From: a virus | IMG/VR virus record: IMGVR_UViG_3300036770_007848 | Location: 1-27,028 of that record | Strand: one strand, 5' to 3' | Length of the DNA: 27,028 bases | Shown: in pieces, positions 1 through 7,990 of the stretch | Layout of the letters: each line of letters starts with the position of its first letter | Numbering within the stretch: position 1 is the stretch's first letter | Notes under the pieces: generated by a model | The model's input: only the letters and a program-made list of their open reading frames with translations | Database searches by the model: none | What the model was told of the DNA's origin: nothing | Position numbers and translations under genes: made by a program

Positions 1-1730
1 GGGTCGTTTTTCTTGGAGGCGAACTGGGTGAGGACCTGACGGGCCGCGAACTTACGCGGCTTCTGCGGGAGCATCACGGCGGCTCGATGACTGCCGTCGG
101 GCGGCAGCACGATGACGCGCCCCGCGCGCCCCGCGGCCTTGAACTTCTGGGCCATCGCCTGCTTGCCCGCGAGCACTGCCCGCTTCCCGGCGCGGTGCTG
201 AAGCGCGAGCCCCGCCGCACCCGCGACCGTAGTGCCGATCGCGACGTTGCGCACGAGGCGGATGTTGTCGGTCTTCTCGTTCCAGGTTTTCTCGCGGCGC
301 TCCCGGCGACGGGAACCCGGAGCGTAGACGCGGGCCGAACGACCGCGGGCATCGCGCAAATCCCAACCGCGCTCGACGGGGTCGTTGAACTGGCGCAGGT
401 GCTCGACGACGGCGTGGAGCATGATCGGCTTCAGCTTCGCAGCCGAAAAACCGAGGCGGCTTTCGACGGCGGCTTTGCCCCGGGCGAGTTTGCGCGAGAG
501 CTTGTCGATCCGACCGCGGACGGGATCGCCGTCCGCAGTCCGGCGGGCGCCGCCAGCGGCGAGACCCGCGGCGTAGATCGGCAGACCGATCGCGGCCGTG
601 GTGGCGGCCCGCTTGAACCACGGCTTTTTGTAGAACGGCTCCTTCACCTTGCGGCCCGCGGCGATGTCGCCGATGTCGCCCGCGGCCTGGCCGGCGCGGT
701 TCACCCACGGGGTAATGCGGCTCGCCTTGCGATAATACGTGAGGGGGTTGTTGCTGACGGCGAACGTGCCGTCGCGGTATTTCTCCTGCTGGAACTGGGT
801 GAGCGAGACCCGGGCGCCGAGGCTGCGGGTGCGGATCTGGGCGAGGACTTTTTTCACGGCGGGTTTGGTGACGTCGACCGGGGTGAGCACTTTGCGCCGC
901 AGCACGTTCGCGCCAGCCTTCAGTTTCGAAGGGGCGTTTTTGACCGAGGCGGTCTGCTTGGGCGCCGCAGGGCGCGGGGCGGGCACGGCCGGTTTCACCC
1001 CATAGTCGAAGCTGTCGCCGCCCGTGTAACGGGTCGCCGGAACGGGGGCCGACGACGTCCGCAGATCGGAGACGTATTGCCGCTGGCGCAGATCCTGCCG
1101 GCGTTTGACGGCGCCCGGCCGCGTGTAGTGGTAGCGGTAGAAACCGGCCAGCGTGGCCGCCGCTCCGAGCCCGGCCCCGACCTTGCGGGCGAGCGAGGGC
1201 TTGTCTTTCTCGGCGGCGGGTTGACGGGCACGAAACTCCACGGTCTTCATACCGTGGGCAGGAACCGTCAACTCGGCGGCAAAATCGAACCGGGAGCTGG
1301 TCCGGCGTTGCCGGAGCCACTCTTTGAGTCGTTGGACCGTGGTCGCAACAAACTCCGCGCGCGGAACATTCCGACCCCGGTAGCCCTGACGGTAGGCGGC
1401 TTTCGCTTGCTCCAAACCGAGGTAGCCGAGCCCCACCTTGATCTCATCGAATCTGCCCGTTTGTTGGTCATATTGGTTCACGACGGCGACGAACTGCGAC
1501 GCGCGGTTCGGACCGAGAAAAACATCCACCTGATCGCCGTCGGCCCCGAGGGTGCGGCGGATGTAGCCGTAGTGATAGGGCATCACGACCGACCACGGCC
1601 GGCCTTCCCTATCCTTCCCGCTTCGGACCGTGCCGCGGCGATTCTCGATCGAGATCGTGAGCCCGTGGAGCGCGATGCGCTCTTTCGGGTAGTTGCCGGC
1701 CTGCTTCTGGGCCTCAGTCGGACGGGCCAT
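1..1730 (-). CDS. Partial phage protein with N-terminal inorganic-pyrophosphatase-like domain
   Basis: Starts at ATG 1730 and stays open to the left edge (576 codons, C-terminus missing). Residues 10-140 match the inorganic-pyrophosphatase-like domain found in phage polyvalent and Mu F-like proteins: AGNYPK at 11-16, SIENRRGT at 27-34, WSVVMPYHYGYIR at 46-58, GADGDQVDVFLGP at 62-74, TGRFDEIKVGLGY at 91-103. After it come a Pro/Ala/Lys-rich linker near 245-275 and two Ala/Gly-rich hydrophobic stretches (about 376-394 and 490-505) in an otherwise basic protein. The last visible residues (FAARQVLTQFASKK) may begin a further domain. It sits 5 bases after the DUF6321-like gene in the packaging/head operon, which suggests a virion or injected protein, by inference only. 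Whether the domain hydrolyses pyrophosphate cannot be told from sequence. The long plus-strand frame across this region is its shadow. Confidence 0.85.
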   Translation of the reverse strand, partial: MARPTEAQKQAGNYPKERIALHGLTISIENRRGTVRSGKDREGRPWSVVMPYHYGYIRRTLGADGDQVDVFLGPNRASQFVAVVNQYDQQTGRFDEIKVGLGYLGLEQAKAAYRQGYRGRNVPRAEFVATTVQRLKEWLRQRRTSSRFDFAAELTVPAHGMKTVEFRARQPAAEKDKPSLARKVGAGLGAAATLAGFYRYHYTRPGAVKRRQDLRQRQYVSDLRTSSAPVPATRYTGGDSFDYGVKPAVPAPRPAAPKQTASVKNAPSKLKAGANVLRRKVLTPVDVTKPAVKKVLAQIRTRSLGARVSLTQFQQEKYRDGTFAVSNNPLTYYRKASRITPWVNRAGQAAGDIGDIAAGRKVKEPFYKKPWFKRAATTAAIGLPIYAAGLAAGGARRTADGDPVRGRIDKLSRKLARGKAAVESRLGFSAAKLKPIMLHAVVEHLRQFNDPVERGWDLRDARGRSARVYAPGSRRRERREKTWNEKTDNIRLVRNVAIGTTVAGAAGLALQHRAGKRAVLAGKQAMAQKFKAAGRAGRVIVLPPDGSHRAAVMLPQKPRKFAARQVLTQFASKKND

Positions 1731-1735
1731 AGACT

Positions 1736-2023
1736 TCAACAGCCCCAACGGCTACGGGCGGCCTTGCCTCGCTCCCCGGTCCACCCGCGGCTGCGGGCGC
1801 AGAAACTTTTCTTGCGGGCCGCATCGGCGTCGGTCTTGGGGTTCGGGGCCGGGGCCTTGAGATTGCTGCCGGTGGCGCGGTTGTATTTCGCGCGGCCTTT
1901 GGCGGTGAGTCCGGCGCCGCGGGAGACGGGCAATTTCTCGCCGCGGCCCACGCTGAGGTTGGCCCGGCTGGAGAATTCCTGCACCCGGTAAGCCAACGCC
2001 GCCAATCGAGTGAACGAGCTCAT
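1736..2023 (-). CDS. DUF6321-like small basic protein
   Basis: A 95-residue basic protein. Its C-terminal half matches a short conserved phage/bacterial domain (DUF6321-like): GLTAKGRAKYNRATGSNLK, then APNPKT, RKKSFCARSRGW and a terminal RWGC. Two invariant-looking cysteines lie in SFCAR and at the C-terminus. No function is known to me. ATG 2023 overlaps the portal stop (ATGA), so it is translationally coupled to the portal, and the family is commonly met beside phage head genes. Start choice is supported by this overlap; the longer upstream frame is portal shadow. Confidence 0.85.
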   Translation of the reverse strand: MSSFTRLAALAYRVQEFSSRANLSVGRGEKLPVSRGAGLTAKGRAKYNRATGSNLKAPAPNPKTDADAARKKSFCARSRGWTGERGKAARSRWGC

Positions 2024-3783
2024 GTTTCCTTGGCGGGCTTCGCTTCGGTCTTGGGCTTGCCGCCCGGGGCCGCCGGTGCGGCGGGCATGTTCGCCTTCAC
2101 CGCCAGGGCTTGCACGGTCGGCACCACGGCCTCCGCCACTTCCGGAGCGAATTCGTAGACGGTGATGAGCACGTTGATCGCCTCCTCGCGCGGCAGCGTG
2201 CCGTTGGCGACGCTCTCGAGCAGGGTCACGAGATTCTTGACGCCACCGTCGCCGAGATCGGCGGCCGTGGGATTGACCTGCGGCGTGAGTGCCTGGGCCA
2301 CCGCGGCGAGCTGGTCGGTCGCCCCCGGGAACCGGGCCGAGGCCACCATCTCCATCGGCACGCTCTGCTCGGCTGCCGCATCGCGCGTCATCGCGATCTC
2401 CTTGACGGTCTGCGTGAGCACCTCGTTGAAGTCGCGGCCGTTCTTGCCGGCGATTTCGCTGGCCGTCTTCAGGCCGTAGCTGAGCAACTGCAAATCCGCA
2501 TCGGTATCGTAGCCGGTATCGGCCGTGAGCTGCGGGCCGAACTGCCAACGCCGGCCGCGCCAGTTCTTCGACGGCGGAATGAGCTTCGTCGCGATGCCGA
2601 GGTTGAGCACGTCGTCGATCGACGGGTCGAGCAACTTGTGGGTGAGAATCTCCTGGAAGCGCCCGAACGTGCGGTCGAGTTGCTGGGCCTCCAACCGCAC
2701 CGTGGCGCCACCGAACTGCGCCATGTTGAAAAAGCCGTAGGGCACGTTGAGGCCCATCGCGATGTCGCGCAGCGCGGACTCGATGTATTGGATGAACGCG
2801 CCGCTGGGCCGGCTGCCCGTGTTGAACGGGGTGACGTCCTCATTCGGTTTCAGCCGGAGCAATTTGTTGGCCTCGACGGCCGACGTCGGGGTGCCGTTCG
2901 TGGCGACACCGTCGAACACGCCGGCACTGCCGTTGGCGCCGCGGCCCATCGGATCGGTCACGCGAATGACGCCCGCGATCGAGGCCGCCCACTTGGCGGC
3001 ACCGCGCTCGAACGCGAACATCTCGTAGAGGTCGCGGGCTTGGGCGGTGATCGGGGCCAGCCAGGAAACGCTGCGATATTCGTCCGTGCGGAGCGGCTTG
3101 TGCAGGAACAGGAAATCGGCCGCGGGGATGGTATCCTCGAACACGTAGCGCGTGGATTTGCGCTCGAGCCGGTAGATGTCGTAGGCCGCGGGGGCACCCG
3201 TCACGGGGTCGACGTGGATGCCCTGCACCATTGTCTCGTCGGTCTGCGACGAGACTTTGTTCGGGTCGCCGATGCGGTCGGCTTCGATGGCCTGGAGCCG
3301 GAGCACCGCGCCCTGGCGCACCTTGCGGAAGCCGAAATCGCCGTCGCGCAGCATCGAGCGGAACGCCAGCTCGACCAGCATGCGGAAATTGTGCCGGCCC
3401 GTGAGGTCGGCCTGCGAGCGCATCCACTCGGCCACGTAGGCCTCGTATTCGGCGTCGACCTCGTCGTCGCCGGTCTGGGCCTGGTAGCGGATCTGGCCGC
3501 ACACGTATTGCGAGACCCGGTCGAGGGCGCAGCGGATAACGGGCATGTTGCGCTCCAGGTCGCGCGCCTCCCAAATCATCTTCAGGCGATCCTGCGCCAT
3601 GCGCGGAGTCTCGCTGCCGGCATTCTTCGCCATGCCGCCGCTGCTGCCGCGCTTCCCGTCGGGGTTGGCCGAATCGTAGCCGAAGAGGGCGAGCCGCTCG
3701 CGGGCGAGCGCCCGCTCCAGCGCGAGAGACGGCGCGACCGAAGCCAGGGCGCGCTCGACGAAATTGGGGCGGCGCGGGTTCAC
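2020..3783 (-). CDS. Phage portal protein, lambda gpB family
   Basis: 587 residues, GTG start at 3783 overlapping the stop of the upstream gene (GTGA). The portal dodecamer sits at the capsid vertex, serves as DNA channel and docks the terminase. The lambda-family layout is visible: FGYDSANPDGKR near 53-64, an ARDLERNMPVIRCALDR helix, the LVELAFRSMLRDGDFGF block, QAIEADRIGDPN, GIHVDPVTGAPAAYDIY, LHKPLRTDEYRSVSWLAP, and the channel-region block ALRDIAMGLNVPYGFF followed by ATVRLEAQQLDRTF. The C-terminal tail is Ala/Pro/Lys-rich. Length is normal for the family. It lies downstream of the gpW-like gene, as in lambda (A-W-B). Confidence 0.97.
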   Translation of the reverse strand: MNPRRPNFVERALASVAPSLALERALARERLALFGYDSANPDGKRGSSGGMAKNAGSETPRMAQDRLKMIWEARDLERNMPVIRCALDRVSQYVCGQIRYQAQTGDDEVDAEYEAYVAEWMRSQADLTGRHNFRMLVELAFRSMLRDGDFGFRKVRQGAVLRLQAIEADRIGDPNKVSSQTDETMVQGIHVDPVTGAPAAYDIYRLERKSTRYVFEDTIPAADFLFLHKPLRTDEYRSVSWLAPITAQARDLYEMFAFERGAAKWAASIAGVIRVTDPMGRGANGSAGVFDGVATNGTPTSAVEANKLLRLKPNEDVTPFNTGSRPSGAFIQYIESALRDIAMGLNVPYGFFNMAQFGGATVRLEAQQLDRTFGRFQEILTHKLLDPSIDDVLNLGIATKLIPPSKNWRGRRWQFGPQLTADTGYDTDADLQLLSYGLKTASEIAGKNGRDFNEVLTQTVKEIAMTRDAAAEQSVPMEMVASARFPGATDQLAAVAQALTPQVNPTAADLGDGGVKNLVTLLESVANGTLPREEAINVLITVYEFAPEVAEAVVPTVQALAVKANMPAAPAAPGGKPKTEAKPAKET

Positions 3784-4022
3784 GGTTGCACCCCGCTGAA
3801 GTCGGCCCGGCCGTGGCGGACGAACGACGAGTTGGACCGGCCCTGCTGGATCTGCGTGGCGGCGGCAAGACGGGTCCGCATCTCGGCCGTGCTGCGGGCA
3901 TACGAGCGCGCACCCTCCGTCTGAGCGTTGAACGGATTGCGCACCTGGGTCTTCAGCCAGGTGACTTCCTCGGTCAACTCCTCGTCGGTGTAGCTATCGT
4001 AGATTTGCAGCCACTCGTCCAT
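3780..4022 (-). CDS. gpW-like head-tail joining protein (by position)
   Basis: 80 residues from ATG 4022: MDEWLQIYDSYTDEELTEEV..., an acidic amphipathic N-terminal helix followed by a basic C-terminus (SSFVRHGRADFSGV). Between large terminase and portal lambda carries gpW (68 residues), a head-completion protein, and the helix followed by a short polar tail is compatible with that fold; sequence similarity is too weak to settle it. The stop overlaps the portal GTG. A TTG at 4043, overlapping the upstream stop as TTGA, would add seven residues and fits the coupling pattern of this operon, so the start is uncertain. Confidence 0.75.
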   Translation of the reverse strand: MDEWLQIYDSYTDEELTEEVTWLKTQVRNPFNAQTEGARSYARSTAEMRTRLAAATQIQQGRSNSSFVRHGRADFSGVQP

Positions 4023-4039
4023 TGCGAGGGCGCGAAGCG

Positions 4040-4705
4040 TCAACCCACGACATCGGCCAACACGGGCTCCAGGATGCGGCGGACCTCGGCACGCAGGGCG
4101 GGCGTGAACTTCTCCGCCGCGGCCAAATAGTCGCGGGCATACTGGCGGGTCTGCTCCAGAATCGTAGCCCGACCGGTGTCAGCCGGCTCGGCCCGATACT
4201 TGGCGGCGGACTTGCGCAGCTCCTCGCGCAACGCGCGGGTCGACAGATCGCTCTCGACGGCCTTGGCGATCCAGTAATCGTGCTGGGCCTCCGGGGCGCG
4301 ACCGACGATTTCGGCCGCGTTCGAGAAGGTCAACTTCTCCCGACGTCGGGAGAGCGGCAGCTTCATGCAGACGTATTTCGCATTGGTGAGCGTCTGCACC
4401 GAGAGCCCGGTCTGCGCGGCGAACTTCTCGTAGAGCCCGTCGGGCACCCGCTTGCCCCAGACCGAGTCGTGGTAGTTGTCGAGGCCGTAGGCGAGGAAGT
4501 CGCCGATGATCCAGGTGGCCGACCCCACCAGCTCGGCGACTTGCCGGCCGATCGCCGCCCACTCCTCGACCTTCAACCCCGCCGGCAGCTCAAGCCCGTT
4601 GCGGTGAAGTTTGCACCCGGCGGGGAGCAGATTTGTCGAGCCGGAGGACAGAGCGGTTGGTCTGACGATAGCGCGCGATGGCGTGCGCAGATTTGTTGTT
4701 GGCAT
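4040..4705 (-). CDS. LmbU-like DNA-binding regulator
   Basis: 221 residues. From about residue 36 it follows the LmbU family pattern: GLELPAGLKVEEWAAIG, TWIIGDFLAYGLDNYHD, a TGLSVQTLTNAKYVC helix-turn-helix, the family signature LPLSRRREKLTFSNAAEIVGR, then a DYWIAKAVE...LSTRALREELR module. LmbU proteins are transcriptional regulators first known from lincomycin clusters; phage homologues are uncharacterised. A C-terminal helix (ARDYLAAAEKFTPALRAEVRRI) may mediate oligomerisation. The ATG at 4705 makes a 116-base overlap with the upstream gene, unusual for this operon; no better in-frame start precedes the domain. It could regulate late genes or assist terminase. Confidence 0.8.
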   Translation of the reverse strand: MPTTNLRTPSRAIVRPTALSSGSTNLLPAGCKLHRNGLELPAGLKVEEWAAIGRQVAELVGSATWIIGDFLAYGLDNYHDSVWGKRVPDGLYEKFAAQTGLSVQTLTNAKYVCMKLPLSRRREKLTFSNAAEIVGRAPEAQHDYWIAKAVESDLSTRALREELRKSAAKYRAEPADTGRATILEQTRQYARDYLAAAEKFTPALRAEVRRILEPVLADVVG

Positions 4706-5000
4706 TGGAGGGTAGATGCAGGTCGAGCCGGACCTTTTTCACGCGCTTGGAGACCGCGGCTTTTGTCAGCCCATGCTTGGCCGCGATGTCGGTCATGGTG
4801 ATGCCCTCGAGATCGGCGTCGCCGAGGGCGAGGTAGAGCGCCTCGACGGTGAGGCGGCAGCGATCCTGCGCGGCGATGTAGGACACGAGGCGACGGGCGA
4901 ACTCAAAGAGCTGGATTCGCGAATCGGGCTCGGGGGCCTTGGGGTCGAGGTCGTCGAACGGGAACGGCGACGAACACTCGAGGGCGTTTTCGTGCAGCAC
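4590..5000 (-). CDS. Phage helix-turn-helix protein, sigma-70 region 4-like
   Basis: 136 residues, GTG start at 5000 (no ATG in frame after the large-terminase stop). Residues about 68-98 (TMTDIAAKHGLTKAAVSKRV plus KKVRLDL) form a clear helix-turn-helix of the kind found in sigma-70 region 4 and similar phage regulators. The N-terminus is acidic and proline-rich, the C-terminus strongly basic (RRVQTSPQRA). It lies directly downstream of the large terminase, in a slot where lambda-like phages of this type often carry a DNA-binding protein. A DNA-binding role is likely; the target is unknown. The C-terminal 38 codons overlap the next gene in another frame. Confidence 0.75.
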   Translation of the reverse strand: MLHENALECSSPFPFDDLDPKAPEPDSRIQLFEFARRLVSYIAAQDRCRLTVEALYLALGDADLEGITMTDIAAKHGLTKAAVSKRVKKVRLDLHLPSNANNKSAHAIARYRQTNRSVLRLDKSAPRRVQTSPQRA

Positions 5001-5011
5001 GCGCAGACGAA

Positions 5012-5028
5012 AACTGTTGAAACCTGTT
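5012..5028 (-). repeat. 17-bp repeat AACAGGTTTCAACAGTT, copy 1
   Basis: Read on the minus strand, the 17 bases AACAGGTTTCAACAGTT lie just after the large-terminase stop, in the short gap before the helix-turn-helix gene. The identical 17-mer occurs on the plus strand at 22940-22956, also immediately after a gene stop. It has an internal AACAG direct repeat 10 bases apart. Confidence 0.7.
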
Positions 5029-5031
5029 GCG

Positions 5032-6861
5032 TCAACTTTTCTTCGGGGCGCCGTCGGTCAATTCCACCAGCCCGGTCGCGTAGGCGCCGACCAACGCCTG
5101 CCGGAAAGTGCTGCCCCAGTGGTCGTCGGCGCGCTTCTGGCGCCACTCGGTTTTGATCTCGCCGTTGGTGCCCTCTTTGTCGATCCGCTCATAGGCGGAA
5201 ATCTGCATTTTGTAGTCGTGCAGCATATCGGCGTCGGCCGGGATTTCGAGGCGCGGCCCGGTGCCGCGCATGATCGCCTCGGCGCGGTCGAGCATCGCCG
5301 ACTTGCTGAACAAAATCTGCCGGATCGGCCGCGCCTGCCCCTGCTGCTTCAACCCCAGGTAGGGATCGACGAACGACCACGTGAACGGCATGCGGACGTT
5401 GTTGACCAGGTAGTGCGGGGCCTTGTCGCCCTTCATCGCCTTCCACGCGTAGTTGCCGTCGGGCAGCACGCCGCTCTCCATGACGTAGGTGTAGACCTCG
5501 GCGGCCCAGTGGCCGGCGTCGATCAGCACGTTGGTGGCCTCGACTTTGTGGTCGGTGGCGATGCTGCGGAGTTCCTCGATCGACCAGGCTTTGCCGAACG
5601 CGACGATCCGCTGGGCGCCGCCCTTGGCGAAGGCGTGGACGCTCCAGTAAAAATGCCGGCCGCCCTTGCCCTGGACGTCGATCGACAGGAACCGCCGGGC
5701 CTCGACGAACGGGCCGGTGAAATCCGTGACCAGCTCGTCGACATACCGATCGGCCTTCGCGAAGCGAAACCGATCTTCCCACGGTTGGCCGAGCGACTCG
5801 GTGATGAACGCCTTCAGCGGCTCGTGATTGCCGAATTCGAGCGCGTGCTGCGCTTTGATGAACTCTTCCACGAGGCTGCGCCACTTGACCCACGTCGGCA
5901 GCATGGCGGACCACGTGTAGCTGACGAGGTGCGGCGGGGCCTTGGGGTTGTGGCTCACCCACTCGCCGTTGATCGCCATCGCCCGGCGGATGCGCGGCGT
6001 GTCGGGGTGCAGATGCCCGCAGGTCGGGCACACGTAGCGGAGGTGCGGGGCCAGGGTCTCGAGATCCCACCGGCCCTCGGCGTCGCGGGCGCCGGGCACC
6101 TCGGACCACTTCACGCAACGGTGCGTGACCGGGTGCTCGGCCTTCAGAAACTCGAACTGCAACTCGGCCTTCACGCCGCAAGCCGGGTTCTGGCAGGGCA
6201 CGTGATACCGGCTCTGCGACCCCTCCAAAAACTGCATGTGGACCGTGTCGTGATCCTTCTCCGGTGTAGTGAGAATTACGATACGGCTGTTCCACCAGGT
6301 GCGCGTGCGCTTCATCACCATCGGCAGCGCCCAATCGGGCCAGTTGCGCACCTCGTCGAGGAGCAGGAACCGGCGGCTGCGGGACTGGAGCTTGGCCTTC
6401 GAATTCGCCCCGACGCATTCCAGCATCATCGTGGGGAAGAGAATCTCCATCGACTTCGCGAGGGTGCGCTCGTCGGGGATCTGCTTCGCCACGGGCGGGC
6501 ACAGCCGCAGCGCGGGCATGAGACGTTCGTTGCAGAACTTGAGCGCCTCCTCGTCGGAGCTCGTGACCCACATCGTCGGGCTCGGGTCCTCGGCCACGAT
6601 CCAACAGAGCAAAGCCAACATCGTCTCAGTTTTGGCTGCCTGGGCGGCGCACAAGACAGTGATCTGGCGAATCGCGTTGTTGGCGAGATCCTCCATCGGC
6701 CGCTTGACCCACGGGGAGTTGGCACTCTTCCAAAGCCCCGGAATCGAGCTGACCGGGACCATGTAGTTGTCCTCCGCCCACTGCCACGGGGGGCGCATGT
6801 CCGCCGGCTTCCACGCAAGCTGCGCGGCGCGGAGGACGGGGTTGGCGACAGGCGCGCTCAC
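5032..6861 (-). CDS. Terminase large subunit, GpA family
   Basis: 609 residues, GTG start at 6861 overlapping the stop of the DUF6378 gene. This is the packaging motor ATPase and genome-cutting nuclease. N-terminal features of the GpA family are visible: PPWQWAEDNYMVP at 24-36, SPWVKRPMEDL at 49-59, a Walker A-like CAAQAAKTET at 71-80, SSDEEALKF at 101-109, and Walker B FLLLDE at 165-170. A zinc-binding insertion has paired cysteines (CQNPAC and later CPTCGHLH). The C-terminal nuclease region carries acidic residues in FLSIDVQGKGG and VLIDAGHWAAE. GpA-type terminases usually cut at cos sites, though no cos site can be assigned here. Confidence 0.97.
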   Translation of the reverse strand: MSAPVANPVLRAAQLAWKPADMRPPWQWAEDNYMVPVSSIPGLWKSANSPWVKRPMEDLANNAIRQITVLCAAQAAKTETMLALLCWIVAEDPSPTMWVTSSDEEALKFCNERLMPALRLCPPVAKQIPDERTLAKSMEILFPTMMLECVGANSKAKLQSRSRRFLLLDEVRNWPDWALPMVMKRTRTWWNSRIVILTTPEKDHDTVHMQFLEGSQSRYHVPCQNPACGVKAELQFEFLKAEHPVTHRCVKWSEVPGARDAEGRWDLETLAPHLRYVCPTCGHLHPDTPRIRRAMAINGEWVSHNPKAPPHLVSYTWSAMLPTWVKWRSLVEEFIKAQHALEFGNHEPLKAFITESLGQPWEDRFRFAKADRYVDELVTDFTGPFVEARRFLSIDVQGKGGRHFYWSVHAFAKGGAQRIVAFGKAWSIEELRSIATDHKVEATNVLIDAGHWAAEVYTYVMESGVLPDGNYAWKAMKGDKAPHYLVNNVRMPFTWSFVDPYLGLKQQGQARPIRQILFSKSAMLDRAEAIMRGTGPRLEIPADADMLHDYKMQISAYERIDKEGTNGEIKTEWRQKRADDHWGSTFRQALVGAYATGLVELTDGAPKKS

Positions 6862-7316
6862 ACCGGGTCTTCGCAGATCATCGAGGCCGTCTTCGCGTAG
6901 CCGGCAATATCGACGACGGAGTCTCGCTTATATTTGTGCGTGAGGCGCGAGAGCTTGAGCGCGATCATGCAGTAGGCGACCTGCTCCGGACTGATCGCGC
7001 CCGGGGGCAGACCGAGCAGGGCCTCCCACATCGCGGCGGTGCGGGAGAAATCTTCCGACGGGTGCCCGTATTGGGCCTGGCGATCGTGACTCACGAGCCG
7101 ATCGGCCTCGGCGCAGATCGTCTCCGGTGGAGTCGCCGACGCCGCGGCCGGCGACGGACGCGCGACGAGTTGCTCGAGCGCGGCGATCCGATCGTCCTTG
7201 TGCTTCAGTTGGGCGAGCAGCCACTCCTGCTGCTCCGGCGAGAGCGGGAACGGCTCCCGGGAGACGGAGCATTCACGGAGGGCGGCGAGCAGGGCTTTGG
7301 GATTGAGGGTGCTCAT
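6858..7316 (-). CDS. DUF6378 domain protein (MazG-like fold suspected)
   Basis: 152 residues from ATG 7316, which overlaps the small-terminase stop (ATGA); its own stop overlaps the large-terminase GTG. The C-terminal half shows the DUF6378 pattern: ICAEADRLVSHDRQAQYGHP, FSRTAAMWEALLG, SPEQVAYCMIALKLSRL, YKRDSVVDIAGYAKTASMI. The family resembles all-alpha MazG/NTP pyrophosphatases in its conserved acidic and helical layout, but no activity is proven. A short coiled coil (LLAQLKHKDDRIAALEQLV) precedes it. Placement between the two terminase genes is notable, since most phages put such genes among early nucleotide metabolism genes. Confidence 0.88.
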   Translation of the reverse strand: MSTLNPKALLAALRECSVSREPFPLSPEQQEWLLAQLKHKDDRIAALEQLVARPSPAAASATPPETICAEADRLVSHDRQAQYGHPSEDFSRTAAMWEALLGLPPGAISPEQVAYCMIALKLSRLTHKYKRDSVVDIAGYAKTASMICEDPV

Positions 7317-7885
7317 GTCGCAGAAGGGGTGTCGGTCAACTCGGCGGTGCTCACGGTGACGCCGTGCAGCGGCCGGGCGGAGAGCTGGGCCAGCGCGCCG
7401 TTGATCTCGGTCTTCAGGGTGGCCTCGATCTCGACCTCGGTCATGCCGGCGAGCTGCGGGGCGAGCTTGCTGGGCAGACCGAGCAGGACGCGCTTGGCCT
7501 GCATGACCATGTCGCCGACCCAGATCTCGATGTCGGTGTTGGCGGTGAAGTCGCGTTTCTTGACCGAGAGCTCGAACTGCAACTTTTCGTTGGTCAGCCG
7601 GAGCTTCTCCATCTCGAGCTTCAGCTTGTCGGGCTGGGCGGAGTCGTCGGTCAACGCCCGCGACGCGAACTTCGCGCTGATGAACGTCTGCCACTCCGCG
7701 ATCGGGTATTTGCCCTCGGGGCTGCGGCCGGGGCAGCCCTCGAGCTTCATCGCGCGTTGGATGATCTTCCGGTCGCGGGGCGGCATTAGGTAGCGGCCCA
7801 GCTCGGTCTGGTTGCGCGCGTGCTTCGGGATGGGGCCGCCTTTGCGGCCGACGGGCGCGGGCGGGGACGACGCTTCAAGGGACAT
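7313..7885 (-). CDS. Terminase small subunit, Nu1-like
   Basis: 190 residues from ATG 7885. First gene of the leftward packaging operon. The centre has the long charged helix typical of lambda Nu1-like small terminases (DKLKLEMEKLRLTNEKLQFE), which mediates oligomerisation, followed by KKRDFTANTDIEIWVGDMVM and LLGLPSKLAPQLAGM, a block shared with Nu1/DUF1441-type proteins. The N-terminal 70 residues (RDRKIIQRAMKLEGCPGRS) probably carry a winged-helix DNA-recognition domain that reads cos. A TTG at 7906 would add seven residues. The stop overlaps the next ATG by four bases. Confidence 0.88.
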   Translation of the reverse strand: MSLEASSPPAPVGRKGGPIPKHARNQTELGRYLMPPRDRKIIQRAMKLEGCPGRSPEGKYPIAEWQTFISAKFASRALTDDSAQPDKLKLEMEKLRLTNEKLQFELSVKKRDFTANTDIEIWVGDMVMQAKRVLLGLPSKLAPQLAGMTEVEIEATLKTEINGALAQLSARPLHGVTVSTAELTDTPSAT

Positions 7886-7920
7886 GCGCAAGCCCAGGCT
7901 CGTCAACCGCTCCGTTTCAT

Positions 7921-7945
7921 GTAGGGTTGCAGGTTTGAACCCTAC
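7921..7945. promoter_or_regulatory. 8-bp perfect inverted repeat (operator candidate)
   Basis: GTAGGGTT (7921-7928) and AACCCTAC (7938-7945) form a perfect 8-bp inverted repeat with a 9-base spacer, 36 bases upstream of the small-terminase ATG. It uses the same octamer that recurs further right in the region. No T-run follows on either side, so it looks like an operator rather than a terminator. Confidence 0.55.
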
Positions 7946-7990
7946 GTGTTTCTACTAAGGTTACATAGCTAACTCATTGACTACCATTGC

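Noticed and set aside
87-1991. 634-codon open frame on the plus strand
   Set aside because: It is the antisense shadow of the pyrophosphatase-domain gene; the product is Arg/Gly/Asp-rich without domains, while the minus strand shows family motifs.
2110-3924. 604-codon open frame on the plus strand
   Set aside because: Antisense to the portal gene, which has clear family motifs; the plus product is low-complexity.
4939-6900. 653-codon open frame on the plus strand
   Set aside because: Antisense to the large terminase; no recognisable domain.
7921-7945. tRNA T-arm or att core
   Set aside because: GCAGGTTTGAACCCTAC resembles a T arm but lacks the invariant C56 and has a mismatched stem, and no acceptor or other arms are nearby.
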